Source: Thiomargarita sp.
GTDB taxonomy: Bacteria > Pseudomonadota > Gammaproteobacteria > Beggiatoales > Beggiatoaceae
Length of the DNA: 64,000 nt
Assembly (NCBI GenBank): GCA_020721005.1
Contig: DYNP01000008.1
Coordinates: 62,001 to 126,000, forward strand
Direction of reading: 5' to 3'
Positions 46,546-55,020 of this stretch are shown in pieces. The notes under the pieces were generated by a model, which made no database searches, was not told where the DNA came from, and saw only the letters and a list, made by a program, of their open reading frames with translations. The position numbers and the translations under genes are program-made. Every line of letters starts with the position of its first letter. The first letter of the stretch is position 1.

Positions 46546-46943
46546 ACACGCAGGCATCTGAGAGTTTGGAAATTACTGCAATTTTAAGTAAATACCATTT
46601 TTATTATAGAAGTATAAACTGACCAGTCAGGCAGAGAACTTTTTAACGTCCTCCCTTGTTTAAGGTAAATTATTTTTACAAAAAAACCTGTTTATTCATA
46701 GCGTTAGTGAGCAGATTTGGAAGAACTGAGCATTCCTTTCAACAAATTGTCTGACGATAAAATTTATCATGTGATAAGATGAATTATATGGTAAAATTAA
46801 CCCGTACACAGTTTTATCACAGTCACTTGTTTTATGGACCACCGACCTAAAAATGTCCTTAAAGTGCACGCTAATATTAACCCCCCTTATCCTTCATTGT
46901 ATCTTGTAAAAAGACTGTTTGACATCATTATGAGGTAACTAAC
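46546..46943. other. Non-coding gap before ybiB
   Basis: There is no supported ORF, repeat or RNA here. The region is AT-rich with short inverted motifs (TGACCAGTCA near 46620, AAATTTATCATGTGATAA near 46758). The ribosome site GAGG lies eight bases before the ybiB ATG. The promoter of ybiB is presumably within it. Confidence 0.4.
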
Positions 46944-47960
46944 ATGCTTACAACCACTTATATAGAACACCCTTTTGCCCAGTATGTCCGAATATTGGGT
47001 AAAGGCAAGCAGGGTGCTCGTCCTTTAACCCAGGAAGAGGCTTATGCTGCCATGCGTATGATCATGTCTAACCAGATTGAGCCCGTTCAATTGGGCGCTT
47101 TTCTTATGTTGATGCGAGTTAAAGAAGAGACTCGAGAAGAATTGGCTGGATTTATACGTGGAGTACGTGATTCCTTTCAAACCGAGGTTCCACAAATTTC
47201 GATCGACTTAGATTGGTCTTCTTATGCGGGAAAACGCCGCCATCTTCCTTGGTTCATTCTATCCACCTTGCTGTTGGCAGAAAATGGCGTCAAAGTTTTT
47301 ATGCATGGTGCCAGTGGGCACACAGCTGGCCGACTTTATACAGAAGAAGTTTTATCTTATTTGGGAATTGAAAATGCTTATTCCCTTACCCAAGCAGCTC
47401 AACAACTGAACGAACACAATTTTGCTTACCTGCCACTGCGCTGCTTTTCTCCAAAATTGCAAGAAATCATGGCGTTGCGTCCACTGTTTGGTTTACGTTC
47501 TCCGGTACATACTGTTGCTCGAATGCTCAATCCTCTCAACGCCCAATATGTTATGCAAGGTATTTTTCATCCCGGCTATCGTCCTGTACATCAAGAAGCT
47601 GCCTTATTGCTTGATCAACCGCATTTAGCGGTATTAAAAGGCGATGGGGGTGAAATTGAACGGGACCCAGATATTGAGTGTTTGGTACAAAGTGTTCACC
47701 GAGGAGAATTGAGCGATGAAATTTGGCCCTCCATGTTTAGCCAACGTCATGTTAAGGAAGAAACCATGGATCCCAAACGCTTGTCTGCCTTATGGTCTGG
47801 GGAATTGATTGACGAATATGCAGAAGCTGCAGTTGTAGGCACTGCAGCCATTGCTTGGCGATTGATGGAAAAAGCAAACAGTCCTGCCGAAGCTTTGAAA
47901 GCCACTTGGGACTTATGGCACCGTCGTCCCAAAGGTAAATATCACACGAAAACTGCCTAA
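46944..47960 (+). CDS. ybiB: YbiB/TrpD2-family DNA-binding protein
   Basis: The 338-residue protein is a homologue of anthranilate phosphoribosyltransferase that lacks the tryptophan-pathway role; E. coli YbiB binds DNA without sequence preference. Seen here are the N-terminal helical bundle (FAQYVRILGKGKQGARPLTQEEAYAAMRMI), the modified glycine-rich segment (VFMHGASGHTAGRLYTEEVL), LRPLFGLRSPVHTVARMLNP and KGDGGEIERDPD. GAGG lies eight bases before ATG 46944. The start of the next gene follows after 43 bases. A stress or DNA-repair role is inferred from the family. Confidence 0.8.
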   Translation: MLTTTYIEHPFAQYVRILGKGKQGARPLTQEEAYAAMRMIMSNQIEPVQLGAFLMLMRVKEETREELAGFIRGVRDSFQTEVPQISIDLDWSSYAGKRRHLPWFILSTLLLAENGVKVFMHGASGHTAGRLYTEEVLSYLGIENAYSLTQAAQQLNEHNFAYLPLRCFSPKLQEIMALRPLFGLRSPVHTVARMLNPLNAQYVMQGIFHPGYRPVHQEAALLLDQPHLAVLKGDGGEIERDPDIECLVQSVHRGELSDEIWPSMFSQRHVKEETMDPKRLSALWSGELIDEYAEAAVVGTAAIAWRLMEKANSPAEALKATWDLWHRRPKGKYHTKTA

Positions 47961-48003
47961 CCCTAAAAACAAACTGATCAGCCCCCAATTCCCCAAAACC
48001 CTA

Positions 48004-48657
48004 ATGGTGAACTTTATGCCCAGCCTGCTTCATTTTTGGCCCCCCTTTTTCGGAATATTCTTATTTTGCCTGACCCATTTGGCAGTTGCTCAAATCAATT
48101 GCGAACAAGCCAAAGAAGGGATAGAGAAATTTATATGTACCCATGATGATCTAAGTTATGTCAATAAGCAACTGAATCGGGCTCACAGCTTACTGTCTAA
48201 TTCTCTAGTGACTTCTCAATCCAAAAAATCTCTTGAAGAACAACGATCAGTTTGGATAAAGGAATTGGACTCCTGTGCCACCGATGTGGATTGCTTGTTG
48301 GAAATGAGTGATGAACGATTTGTGTGGCTCATCGATCGTTACAATTCCCGAGAATTATTTGATATTCTTAGTAACACTTGTTGGGTTGTACAACAAGAAT
48401 TGCCTTTTTATCAAAGTTTGTCTTTGGAAAGCCCCCTATTACATCGTCTTAAAGAAGGTACTTTAATTACGGTAAAACGCATTCTCATTGAAATTGATCA
48501 TCAATCGGTTGGTCATAAAAAAACTTGGTTGCATATCCAATCCACAGGAGAACTTCATAACAGCTATCAACAAACTCCAGCTCAACCCACAACAACTTTT
48601 CCGATAACCCAAGGTTGGATCACAGGAGTTGTTAATGAGATTATTCGTTGTCCCTGA
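48004..48657 (+). CDS. Exported protein with LprI-like (DUF1311) domain
   Basis: The 217-residue protein has a signal peptide (LLHFWPPFFGIFLFCLTHLAVA, cleavage before QINC). An LprI/DUF1311-type four-cysteine domain (about 32-118) has INCEQAKEGIEKFICTHDDL, ALN-type helices and LDSCATDVDCLLEMSDERF. LprI inhibits lysozyme in Mycobacterium; most members are uncharacterised. The C-terminal 100 residues are beta-rich and unrecognised. The start may be ATG 48004 or ATG 48016, the latter with a GGTGA site. Confidence 0.75.
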   Translation: MVNFMPSLLHFWPPFFGIFLFCLTHLAVAQINCEQAKEGIEKFICTHDDLSYVNKQLNRAHSLLSNSLVTSQSKKSLEEQRSVWIKELDSCATDVDCLLEMSDERFVWLIDRYNSRELFDILSNTCWVVQQELPFYQSLSLESPLLHRLKEGTLITVKRILIEIDHQSVGHKKTWLHIQSTGELHNSYQQTPAQPTTTFPITQGWITGVVNEIIRCP

Positions 48658-48723
48658 TGACTGCTCTCTAAAAACTTAAGTTCTTTCAACCCCTGTGTTA
48701 CCACTTTCCATGAATTTAAGCTT

Positions 48724-49623
48724 ATGAAAATATCCCCTTTTCGTTGGTTAATCATCACCTTATTGATCTTATCACAAACTGCTTGTGAGGCCCAAGAATC
48801 CAATTATCTTCATCAGGATCCCAAGGCATGTGCCAGTCTCCTCCTCAATTGTCAAGAAGATCAACACCCTTTTCATGATGCCCAAGGATGTGGCTGCCAA
48901 AAACGCACAGCCACCAATTCAAATCCTGATCGTTATTATGTTAATCAAAATCGTCAGACATGTGCTACTTTGCTATTTCGTTGTGAACCCCAGGACGCTC
49001 CCTTTTTTGATGAGCAAGGATGTGGATGTCAAAAAAGTGAATGCGTTGAGGATGAAAAAATATCGCCTGCCAATGTGAAATATCAAAGAATCGAAATGGA
49101 AAAGGCAGGAGTGTCTTTTGAAGTTCCGGATACTTGGGTGCAAGCCAAGACAGATTCAGAATGGTCCCCTTCTGCTCAAAACCCAGTAGTTTTAGGTTTT
49201 AAATGGGTAGAGGTGGGACAGAAATGGGAACCTCATGATATGCTCCCAGAAAAGGCTGATTACCTAGGTCCTTATAATATTGATTTAGGTTGGGAACGTG
49301 GATTGTTGTATTTGGTTCAACCCACTCAAAATAAAACCAATGGTTTTGAAATTCATGTGGTTATTCCTCGTATGGAAGTTGAAATGGCCTATGACTTTTA
49401 TGCCAAGGCTCCCGGTTTGATTCAATTGAAGGCTATCGAAGTCATTCAACAAAACTTTATTTCTTCTGGACAGCTGAATTCTGTAAAATATTATGTGATT
49501 CATGATGTTGAAGAATGTGAAAAAGTAGAAATTGAGTGTCAAGTGGGCGAAGAAACTTTTTCTGATGAGACAGGTTGTGGATGCGTAACTTCTCCCCAAG
49601 AGGAGGCTATTTATGATAATTAG
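48724..49623 (+). CDS. Lipoprotein with three C-x-GCGC cysteine motifs
   Basis: The 299-residue protein has a signal peptide ending in lipobox SQTAC (Cys 21). A short motif recurs three times: an early Cys, a second Cys seven or so residues on, then F-x-D-E/A-x-GCGC (at about 36-58, 82-104 and 264-285), four Cys each. The first two are adjacent and the third is at the C-terminus, with a 150-residue beta-rich domain between (KAGVSFEVPDTWVQAK). I do not recognise the family. The motif looks like a small disulphide-bonded or metal-binding knot. Confidence 0.65.
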   Translation: MKISPFRWLIITLLILSQTACEAQESNYLHQDPKACASLLLNCQEDQHPFHDAQGCGCQKRTATNSNPDRYYVNQNRQTCATLLFRCEPQDAPFFDEQGCGCQKSECVEDEKISPANVKYQRIEMEKAGVSFEVPDTWVQAKTDSEWSPSAQNPVVLGFKWVEVGQKWEPHDMLPEKADYLGPYNIDLGWERGLLYLVQPTQNKTNGFEIHVVIPRMEVEMAYDFYAKAPGLIQLKAIEVIQQNFISSGQLNSVKYYVIHDVEECEKVEIECQVGEETFSDETGCGCVTSPQEEAIYDN

Positions 49624-49671
49624 GGGAATAGCGTTCAGTTCCCTGTCGTTTCGATAATTAAGGAGAACAGC

Positions 49672-50460
49672 ATGCAAATTGATCTGCCCTCTGGGCAGTT
49701 TTTAAGTCACTTACTTATGGGGATGCTTCTCCTATTGGCATTCCCCAGTTGGTCGGATACAGTGATCGAGCGACAAGATACCCAAGGGGATCGGCAAACT
49801 ATTCTCATGGGAGAACATCGGGCGCGCTTCCAAGGTCAGACTCCCGAACATTATATGTTGATCGATTTGGAAACTAAGCAAGTTTACATCGTGGACAGTT
49901 TGGAAAAGCAAATTCTTGAAATGCCAATTACAGGTCGCCCTCACGGTGATTCTCCACAAAATCTTCCTCCGGCAATTGAAGTTGAGTCCAAATTGGTGAA
50001 CCAAGGAGAAGGTCCGAAAATGGCGGGATATCCAACTCTCAAGTATGAGGTGACTGCCAATGGCAAGTTTTGTTCTGAAAATTATTTGTCTGAGAAGGCA
50101 GCCAAAATTCCTCATGTATTATCATTTCTAAATGCTTTGTATGAGGTGTCTGATTCGAGAAAAATCAAAGGAATCCCCGCTCATCCTTGCCAGTTGGCCC
50201 ATGATGAGTTGGAAATTGAAATGATGAAGTTGGGAGTTCCTATGAAGAGCGTAAGAAGGACGACCAATGGGAATAAAGTGCGTCACGAAATCATGGAGAT
50301 TAAGATCGGGGTAACGATTAAACCGGAGCAGTTGAGTTTACCCAAAGATTATCGAATCGTTTCTGAAGAGACCATGATAAAGCAGGAACAATCTGAGATC
50401 CAAAAACGGCGGGAACAATCACAGTCTCAAGAAGAATTTCCCGATGAGCGTCAACGTTAA
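49672..50460 (+). CDS. Exported DUF4412-like protein
   Basis: The 262-residue protein follows AAGGAG (six bases before ATG 49672) and has a signal peptide (LLMGMLLLLAFPSWS). The mature part is beta-rich with an internal YMLIDLETKQVYIVD repeat, similar to DUF4412-type periplasmic proteins. A Cys pair (about 141 and 172) may bond. The tail is a charged Gln/Glu/Arg helix. It forms a run with the two preceding exported genes (gaps 66 and 48 bases). The function is unknown. Confidence 0.65.
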   Translation: MQIDLPSGQFLSHLLMGMLLLLAFPSWSDTVIERQDTQGDRQTILMGEHRARFQGQTPEHYMLIDLETKQVYIVDSLEKQILEMPITGRPHGDSPQNLPPAIEVESKLVNQGEGPKMAGYPTLKYEVTANGKFCSENYLSEKAAKIPHVLSFLNALYEVSDSRKIKGIPAHPCQLAHDELEIEMMKLGVPMKSVRRTTNGNKVRHEIMEIKIGVTIKPEQLSLPKDYRIVSEETMIKQEQSEIQKRREQSQSQEEFPDERQR

Positions 50461-50539
50461 TCTCAAATAGGTTATCATTCCATTTGAGATTGCATTTCCT
50501 GATTGACTGTTGAGAAAATTCCCAATTGACCCAATTTGG

Positions 50540-50571
50540 ACTGGCAATCTTTTTAGACTGCCAGTTTTTTT
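50540..50571 (+). terminator. Rho-independent terminator
   Basis: ACTGGCA (50540-50546) pairs with TGCCAGT (50559-50565) and runs directly into a T-run. It ends the 48004-50460 gene run. Confidence 0.75.
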
Positions 50572-50658
50572 CAAATGGGAAGCTCAGTCTATTTGGGAGT
50601 TTATAAATAACTTCCTGTTATTTTAAGAAAATGATCTGCACTTGCTGTTTCTAACATC

Positions 50659-50943
50659 CTATCCCACCACAGTTATACTTCCCTTGCAAGTTGCCACGTC
50701 CACCCGTTCTCCTAACTGTAGAGGCGTTAAATGGGGGTAATAGACAACTTGATGTGATGTAGAATGTTCAAGCAAATTAAATGGTTTCAGTTGTAATCGG
50801 TGCAATAGTCCATGAATTTCTCCAATAAAACTGACGGTTTGAGCCCGTATTTCTTCACCGATGTGTTCATAGTTACTCAAAGTGCCATGTAAATCGCAAA
50901 TCGGATATCGCTGCGAACCTGTTAAATATTGATAGGATAACAT
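50659..50943 (-). CDS. Uncharacterised 94-residue protein
   Basis: AAGGAGG five bases before ATG 50943 makes this a convincing gene. It is cytoplasmic with no signal peptide or membrane segment, and two Cys (about residues 16 and 87). The sequence alternates short strands and helices (ICDLHGTLSNYEH, TVSFIGEIHGLLHRL, LGERVDVATCKGSITVVG). I recognise no family. It is divergent from the cation exporter gene, with 78 bases between. Confidence 0.6.
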   Translation of the reverse strand: MLSYQYLTGSQRYPICDLHGTLSNYEHIGEEIRAQTVSFIGEIHGLLHRLQLKPFNLLEHSTSHQVVYYPHLTPLQLGERVDVATCKGSITVVG

Positions 50944-51021
50944 ATTATCCTCCTTAAGAAAAATTGAACGAAATTAGGCAATTTCTTGCAATAAACATAC
51001 CTTAAAAATAGAGAATTAACC

Positions 51022-52179
51022 ATGAATGACGGATTATCTCAACAAGAACGTTACTTATCCATACGTAATGTAACTTTAGTGGGCGTTGTTGTTAATATAG
51101 GACTGACCATTGCCCAAATTTTATTTGGCATTATTGATCAATCACAGGCGCTACTTGCGGATGGATTACATACTTTGTCCGATTTGGTTAGCGATGTAGT
51201 AGTACTTATTGCAGCCAAGTACAGTGCTGAAGAAGCTGATACGACTCACCCCTATGGACATGCCCGGTTTGAGACCTTAGCCACGGTTATCGTGGGAGCA
51301 ATTTTGTTATTTGTGGCCATGGAAATCCTATTGAATGCAGTACAAAAATTACTTTCTCCAGAATCGTTACCTCAGCCCGGTTTTCTCAGTTTAACAATAG
51401 TCATTATTGCTATTCTCAGCAAAGAGGCACTTTATCAATACACTATTTACGTGTCAAAGCGAACTCAATCCCTGATGTTAAAAGCCAATGCTTGGCATCA
51501 CCGCTCTGATGCGATTTCATCAGTCATCGTGCTCATTGGTATCGGAGGAACCCTGTGGGGATTTTACTGGTTAGATGCAGTGGCGGCAATCGGAGTCAGT
51601 TTCATGATTGCTCACATTGGCTGGTCGTTGGGACGTTCCGGTTTACAGCAACTGGTCGACACTGGTTTGGCGGATGAACAATTACAACACATCAAAGGGA
51701 TTATCAGCAGTGTAGATGGTGTACATACTTTACATGATTTACGTACTAGAAGCATGGGCTCAACTGTCCTTGTGGACGTGCATATCCTTGTGGATCCCCG
51801 CATCAGTGTTTCTGAAGGGCATCAAATTGGAGAAGTTGTGCGTCAAACCTTGATCAAAGAAGTTGCGGAAATTGGAGACGTGCTTGTCCATATTGATCCA
51901 GAGAACGATGAGCAACATTTGGCCAATTTAACATTGCCACTGCGGAAAGAAATTACCGGTCGTCTTCAAACAAAATGGCAGATATGGGGAATTAAAGCCT
52001 CCATTCAACAAATGACCTTGCATTACCTTGGGGGACGTTTAACCATTGACATTTACCTCTCATTGAGAACCTGTGAAAATTTGGAAGAAACTGCCCAGTT
52101 ATCTCAACGTTTAACCAATATGATTCAAGAAGAAGAGCTTAATATTCATACAGTTAGAGTCTACTTTTCTCAAAACTGA
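51022..52179 (+). CDS. Cation diffusion facilitator (Zn/Fe/Co exporter family)
   Basis: This inner-membrane proton antiporter exports divalent metal. It has 385 residues and six membrane segments. Metal-site residues are visible: ADGLHTLSDLVSD in segment 2 (D-x-x-x-D type) and the paired NAWHHRSDAISS in segment 5 (H-x-x-x-D). The HPYGHARFE loop is also conserved. The C-terminal cytoplasmic domain (about 215-290) has VDVHILVDPRISVSEGHQIGE and VHIDPENDE, and an extra 80 residues follow that exceed typical FieF length. The metal cannot be assigned without tests. Confidence 0.88.
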   Translation: MNDGLSQQERYLSIRNVTLVGVVVNIGLTIAQILFGIIDQSQALLADGLHTLSDLVSDVVVLIAAKYSAEEADTTHPYGHARFETLATVIVGAILLFVAMEILLNAVQKLLSPESLPQPGFLSLTIVIIAILSKEALYQYTIYVSKRTQSLMLKANAWHHRSDAISSVIVLIGIGGTLWGFYWLDAVAAIGVSFMIAHIGWSLGRSGLQQLVDTGLADEQLQHIKGIISSVDGVHTLHDLRTRSMGSTVLVDVHILVDPRISVSEGHQIGEVVRQTLIKEVAEIGDVLVHIDPENDEQHLANLTLPLRKEITGRLQTKWQIWGIKASIQQMTLHYLGGRLTIDIYLSLRTCENLEETAQLSQRLTNMIQEEELNIHTVRVYFSQN

Positions 52180-52205
52180 TTCATTCAAAATTAGGATATA
52201 TCCTT

Positions 52206-53165
52206 ATGTCAGCCATTCCAGACAGCCAATCTGTTGAACAACTCATTATTCAAAAGTTGCCCTCGTTGATACAACAAAATCCGGTGCTCAAGGAATCTAT
52301 CCGGAAATTGTTGGAAAATGATTTCGCAGGACGTCAAGAAACAGAAGATAAGTTTTATTACCTGTTGAACGAGTTACAAAAAGAGAGAGAGGAGCGATCT
52401 CGTCAATGGACCAAGTATATGGAGGAACAGAGTCGTCAATGGACCAAGTATATGGAGGAACAGAGTCGTCAATGGAAAGAATACACAGGAGAGCAAAACC
52501 GCAAATGGGAGGAACAAAACCGCAAATGGGAGGAACAAAACCGTAAGTGGGAGAAACAAAACCGTAAGTGGGATGAGCAAAACCGTAAATTAAAGGAGTC
52601 CAATGAGGAACAAAACCGCAAATGGGATGAGCAAAACCGCAAATTAAAGGAGTCCAATGAGGAACAAAACCGCAAATGGGAGGAACAAAATCGTAAGTGG
52701 GATAAAAATCAACAAGTTATTGACCAAATTTTGGAGTCTATCCAAAGTTTAAATAGAAAATATGACCAGAGTTTGGGCGCTTTGGGAACTCGTTGGGGTT
52801 TGCATTCCGAAGAATCTTTTCGCAATGCGTTGGCAGGTATTTTGGAAGAAATTCCAGGGGGAATGAAAGTGATACATGTCAATGAGTTTGATGATGCAGG
52901 GGAAGTATTTGGGCGGCCAGACCAGGTTGAATTGGATCTGCTGGTTCACAATGGCTTATTATTGATTGCAGAGATCAAGTCTTCAATGAGCCGGGCTGAT
53001 ATGTATCTATTTGAACGGAAAGCTCGTTTTTATGAAAGGAAGCATCAACGAGTGGCTAATAAATTAATAGTGATTTCTCCCATGGTTGATAAGTGGGCTC
53101 AAAGAGTTGCAGATAAATTGGGAATTACAGTCTACTCTCACACTGATGAAGTGAAATTCATGTGA
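52206..53165 (+). CDS. DUF3782-type PD-(D/E)xK nuclease with EEQNRKW heptad coiled coil
   Basis: The 319-residue protein has three parts: an N-terminal helical region (1-58), a coiled coil (about 60-170) built from seven-residue repeats EEQNRKW and relatives, and a C-terminal nuclease fold (about 190-319). The nuclease shows QVELDLLVH then LLIAEIKSS, the E-x-D then E-x-K pattern of the PD-(D/E)xK family. Proteins of this kind are numerous in cyanobacteria and Beggiatoa-like genomes; their target is unknown. AGGA precedes the ATG. Confidence 0.75.
   Translation: MSAIPDSQSVEQLIIQKLPSLIQQNPVLKESIRKLLENDFAGRQETEDKFYYLLNELQKEREERSRQWTKYMEEQSRQWTKYMEEQSRQWKEYTGEQNRKWEEQNRKWEEQNRKWEKQNRKWDEQNRKLKESNEEQNRKWDEQNRKLKESNEEQNRKWEEQNRKWDKNQQVIDQILESIQSLNRKYDQSLGALGTRWGLHSEESFRNALAGILEEIPGGMKVIHVNEFDDAGEVFGRPDQVELDLLVHNGLLLIAEIKSSMSRADMYLFERKARFYERKHQRVANKLIVISPMVDKWAQRVADKLGITVYSHTDEVKFM
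52387..52705 (+). repeat. Coding minisatellite in the nuclease gene
   Basis: Two 33-bp units (each TGGACCAAGTATATGGAGGA...) and then about ten 21-bp units of type GAGGAACAAAACCGCAAATGG lie in frame and build the coiled coil. Several units are identical or differ in the third base, so copy number could change by slippage without breaking the frame. Confidence 0.85.
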
Positions 53166-53242
53166 ATCAACATATGAATCTTATTGTTTCTGACCTTATT
53201 GTCTTCAGTTAGTTTTTCATTCTTGAGCATTTTGGAATTTCC

Positions 53243-54016
53243 ATGTCCCCTTTAAAAACACCTCATGCCACGGCTAGAAATCGAGAGCATAAAGCACATG
53301 CCATTTTACAAACAATAAAACATTTTATAAATAATGATTTGTGTCAAACGGATTGGTTGGATTTGGGATGTGGTCAGGGTGGAATTGCGGTGGTTATTGC
53401 TGCCCAAGTAAATTCTATAATTGGTATTGATCCTTTTGCTTGGCCCGATTGGCAGGAATTTCAAAAACAACAATTGAATCTTCATTTTCGTCAACAGACG
53501 GTTGAGCAATTGGAAATTGAGACTGGCAGTTTGGATATTGTGTTATGTAACCAAGTTTATGAACATGTTCAGAATCCCCGCCAGTTAATTGGCGAAATTG
53601 GGCGAGTTTTAAAACCTGGTGGCCATTGTTATTTTGCAGGTCCCAATTGGTTATTTCCGATTGAACCGCATGTTTTTTGGCCATTTGTGCATTGGTTACC
53701 TCGCCCTTTGGCTTTAAAATTGCTAAATTGGTGTGGAGTTACCAAGATTTTAGATGCCGATTCGGTAACTTATTGGACCTTAAAACGTTGGTTTAGAGAA
53801 TTTGAGGTTCACAATGCGATTCCCTTTATTGTTAAACATCCTGAAATTTATGGACGCCACAGTTGGTTAAAACCATTTTGGTTGTGGAAAATGATATCTT
53901 ATTTGCCAACTCAATTGATTGATGGATTGAGTTTTTTATCTCCAGGATTTGTCTTTGTCTTGAAAAAACCGAATTTTTCTGAGTATAGGAATGAATCATC
54001 TATTGGTCTTAAATAA
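53243..54016 (+). CDS. Class I SAM-dependent methyltransferase
   Basis: The 257-residue enzyme has Rossmann motif I WLDLGCGQGGIAVVIA (about 34-49), IGIDPFAWPD (end of strand 2), LDIVLCNQVYEHVQNP (strand 4) and LKPGGHCYFAGPNW. The C-terminal third is Trp-rich and aromatic, ending FVFVLKKP. These traits fit methyltransferases acting on lipid-linked or polysaccharide substrates, but the substrate is unknown. It is convergent with the membrane protein gene, with 3' ends overlapping by 21 bases. Confidence 0.83.
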   Translation: MSPLKTPHATARNREHKAHAILQTIKHFINNDLCQTDWLDLGCGQGGIAVVIAAQVNSIIGIDPFAWPDWQEFQKQQLNLHFRQQTVEQLEIETGSLDIVLCNQVYEHVQNPRQLIGEIGRVLKPGGHCYFAGPNWLFPIEPHVFWPFVHWLPRPLALKLLNWCGVTKILDADSVTYWTLKRWFREFEVHNAIPFIVKHPEIYGRHSWLKPFWLWKMISYLPTQLIDGLSFLSPGFVFVLKKPNFSEYRNESSIGLK

Positions 54017-54880
54017 CCAGTGTATTCCCCATAACATTCCATCCCCAATCAGGGCACAAACTCGAAATCCAGCAATTAATACAGCCAATTCTGTTAAGGA
54101 TAGGGGAATGGTCAGTAGATGGCCAGCCATAACTTCAAATATTCCTATTCCTTGGGGTGCAAAAATTACCAAAAATCCTGTTCCCCAAGAGAATAGATAG
54201 ACTCCAATCACTTCTAGGAGAGCAACTTGATCCAATAAGTGGGGAAAGGCCATCAAATAGCTTATGAAGGCGGCGCTCAAGGCTATCCAAATTGGTAAGT
54301 AGAAAAAAATACTCAGACTGTACAATACCTTATCGATGGCAATTGTGGCATACCAGCGCTGCCAATTCAGTAAATAAGGCAGCAGAATAAGTCCTAAGAG
54401 ACTGCCAATTCCAGCTGAGATTGCTGTAATAACCCAAAAATCTTGGAAGTCCCGGTAATGATAGATGAGGGGACAACTGAATAGGAAGGCGGTGCCCACG
54501 GCCAGTCCATTTTCCAGGATTACAAAATTGCTAAGTTGCTTAGATTGAGCGCCTTGATTGTGAAAGTCGACCATTCTGCCTACTGTGTGCCAGATTCCTC
54601 CTGGCAAATAACGAGCCGGTAAACGGTGAAGGTGTATGCTTAGGATGATTGGATAGGGAATGTGAAGGTGGCAGGTTTTGAGTAAGAGGTAGGTGGCGAA
54701 GGTGGTCAGTAAATGAGCGCTTATCCAAGCGATGATTGAGAGGCTTATCCAAATAAGTTGAGCCCGATTGAGTAAGTCAATTAATAGGTTACGAGTTTGC
54801 CAAGCAGCTATCAATAGGGCCAGTAGGGCCAATGGAGTGAAGAGGTGTTTGCTCCAGGTGAGCAGGATAGAGTTGGGCAT
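53996..54880 (-). CDS. Flippase-like integral membrane protein (LPG synthase TM / UPF0104 family)
   Basis: The 294-residue protein has about eight membrane segments. The family mark LPARYLPGGIWHTVGR (about 88-103) and the FVILENGLAVGTAFL helix are clear, as in the transmembrane part of lysylphosphatidylglycerol synthases and related lipid or polyprenyl carriers. The late segment ends APQGIGIFEVMAGHLL. No soluble lysyl-transferase domain is present, so it probably moves a lipid-linked substrate. A surface-glycan role is inferred. Confidence 0.75.
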   Translation of the reverse strand: MPNSILLTWSKHLFTPLALLALLIAAWQTRNLLIDLLNRAQLIWISLSIIAWISAHLLTTFATYLLLKTCHLHIPYPIILSIHLHRLPARYLPGGIWHTVGRMVDFHNQGAQSKQLSNFVILENGLAVGTAFLFSCPLIYHYRDFQDFWVITAISAGIGSLLGLILLPYLLNWQRWYATIAIDKVLYSLSIFFYLPIWIALSAAFISYLMAFPHLLDQVALLEVIGVYLFSWGTGFLVIFAPQGIGIFEVMAGHLLTIPLSLTELAVLIAGFRVCALIGDGMLWGIHWLFKTNR

Positions 54881-54906
54881 GGCAGTTTGGAAATTCTTAA
54901 ATTGGA

Positions 54907-54939
54907 AAACCTGCCAGGTTTTTAAAATTTGGCAGGTTT
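54907..54939. repeat. AAACCTGCCA hairpin repeat
   Basis: A perfect 10-bp stem (AAACCTGCCA/TGGCAGGTTT) lies in the leader of the membrane protein gene. A relative is at about 14262-14287. It belongs to a widespread class of small intergenic hairpins. Confidence 0.65.
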
Positions 54940-55020
54940 GGAGTTGGCTTGAAAGTGTTTGTTAAATCTGAGACTTAAGTGGACAGGGTTCAACAGTTGT
55001 GTAAAAAAGGAAGATGTTGG

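Noticed and set aside
46546-46943. Small RNA or tRNA in the 400-base gap
   Set aside because: No cloverleaf, strong hairpin with T-run, or conserved RNA motif could be recognised by eye.
52387-52705. CRISPR-like or intergenic tandem repeat
   Set aside because: The repeats are in frame within a long coding sequence and encode heptads.
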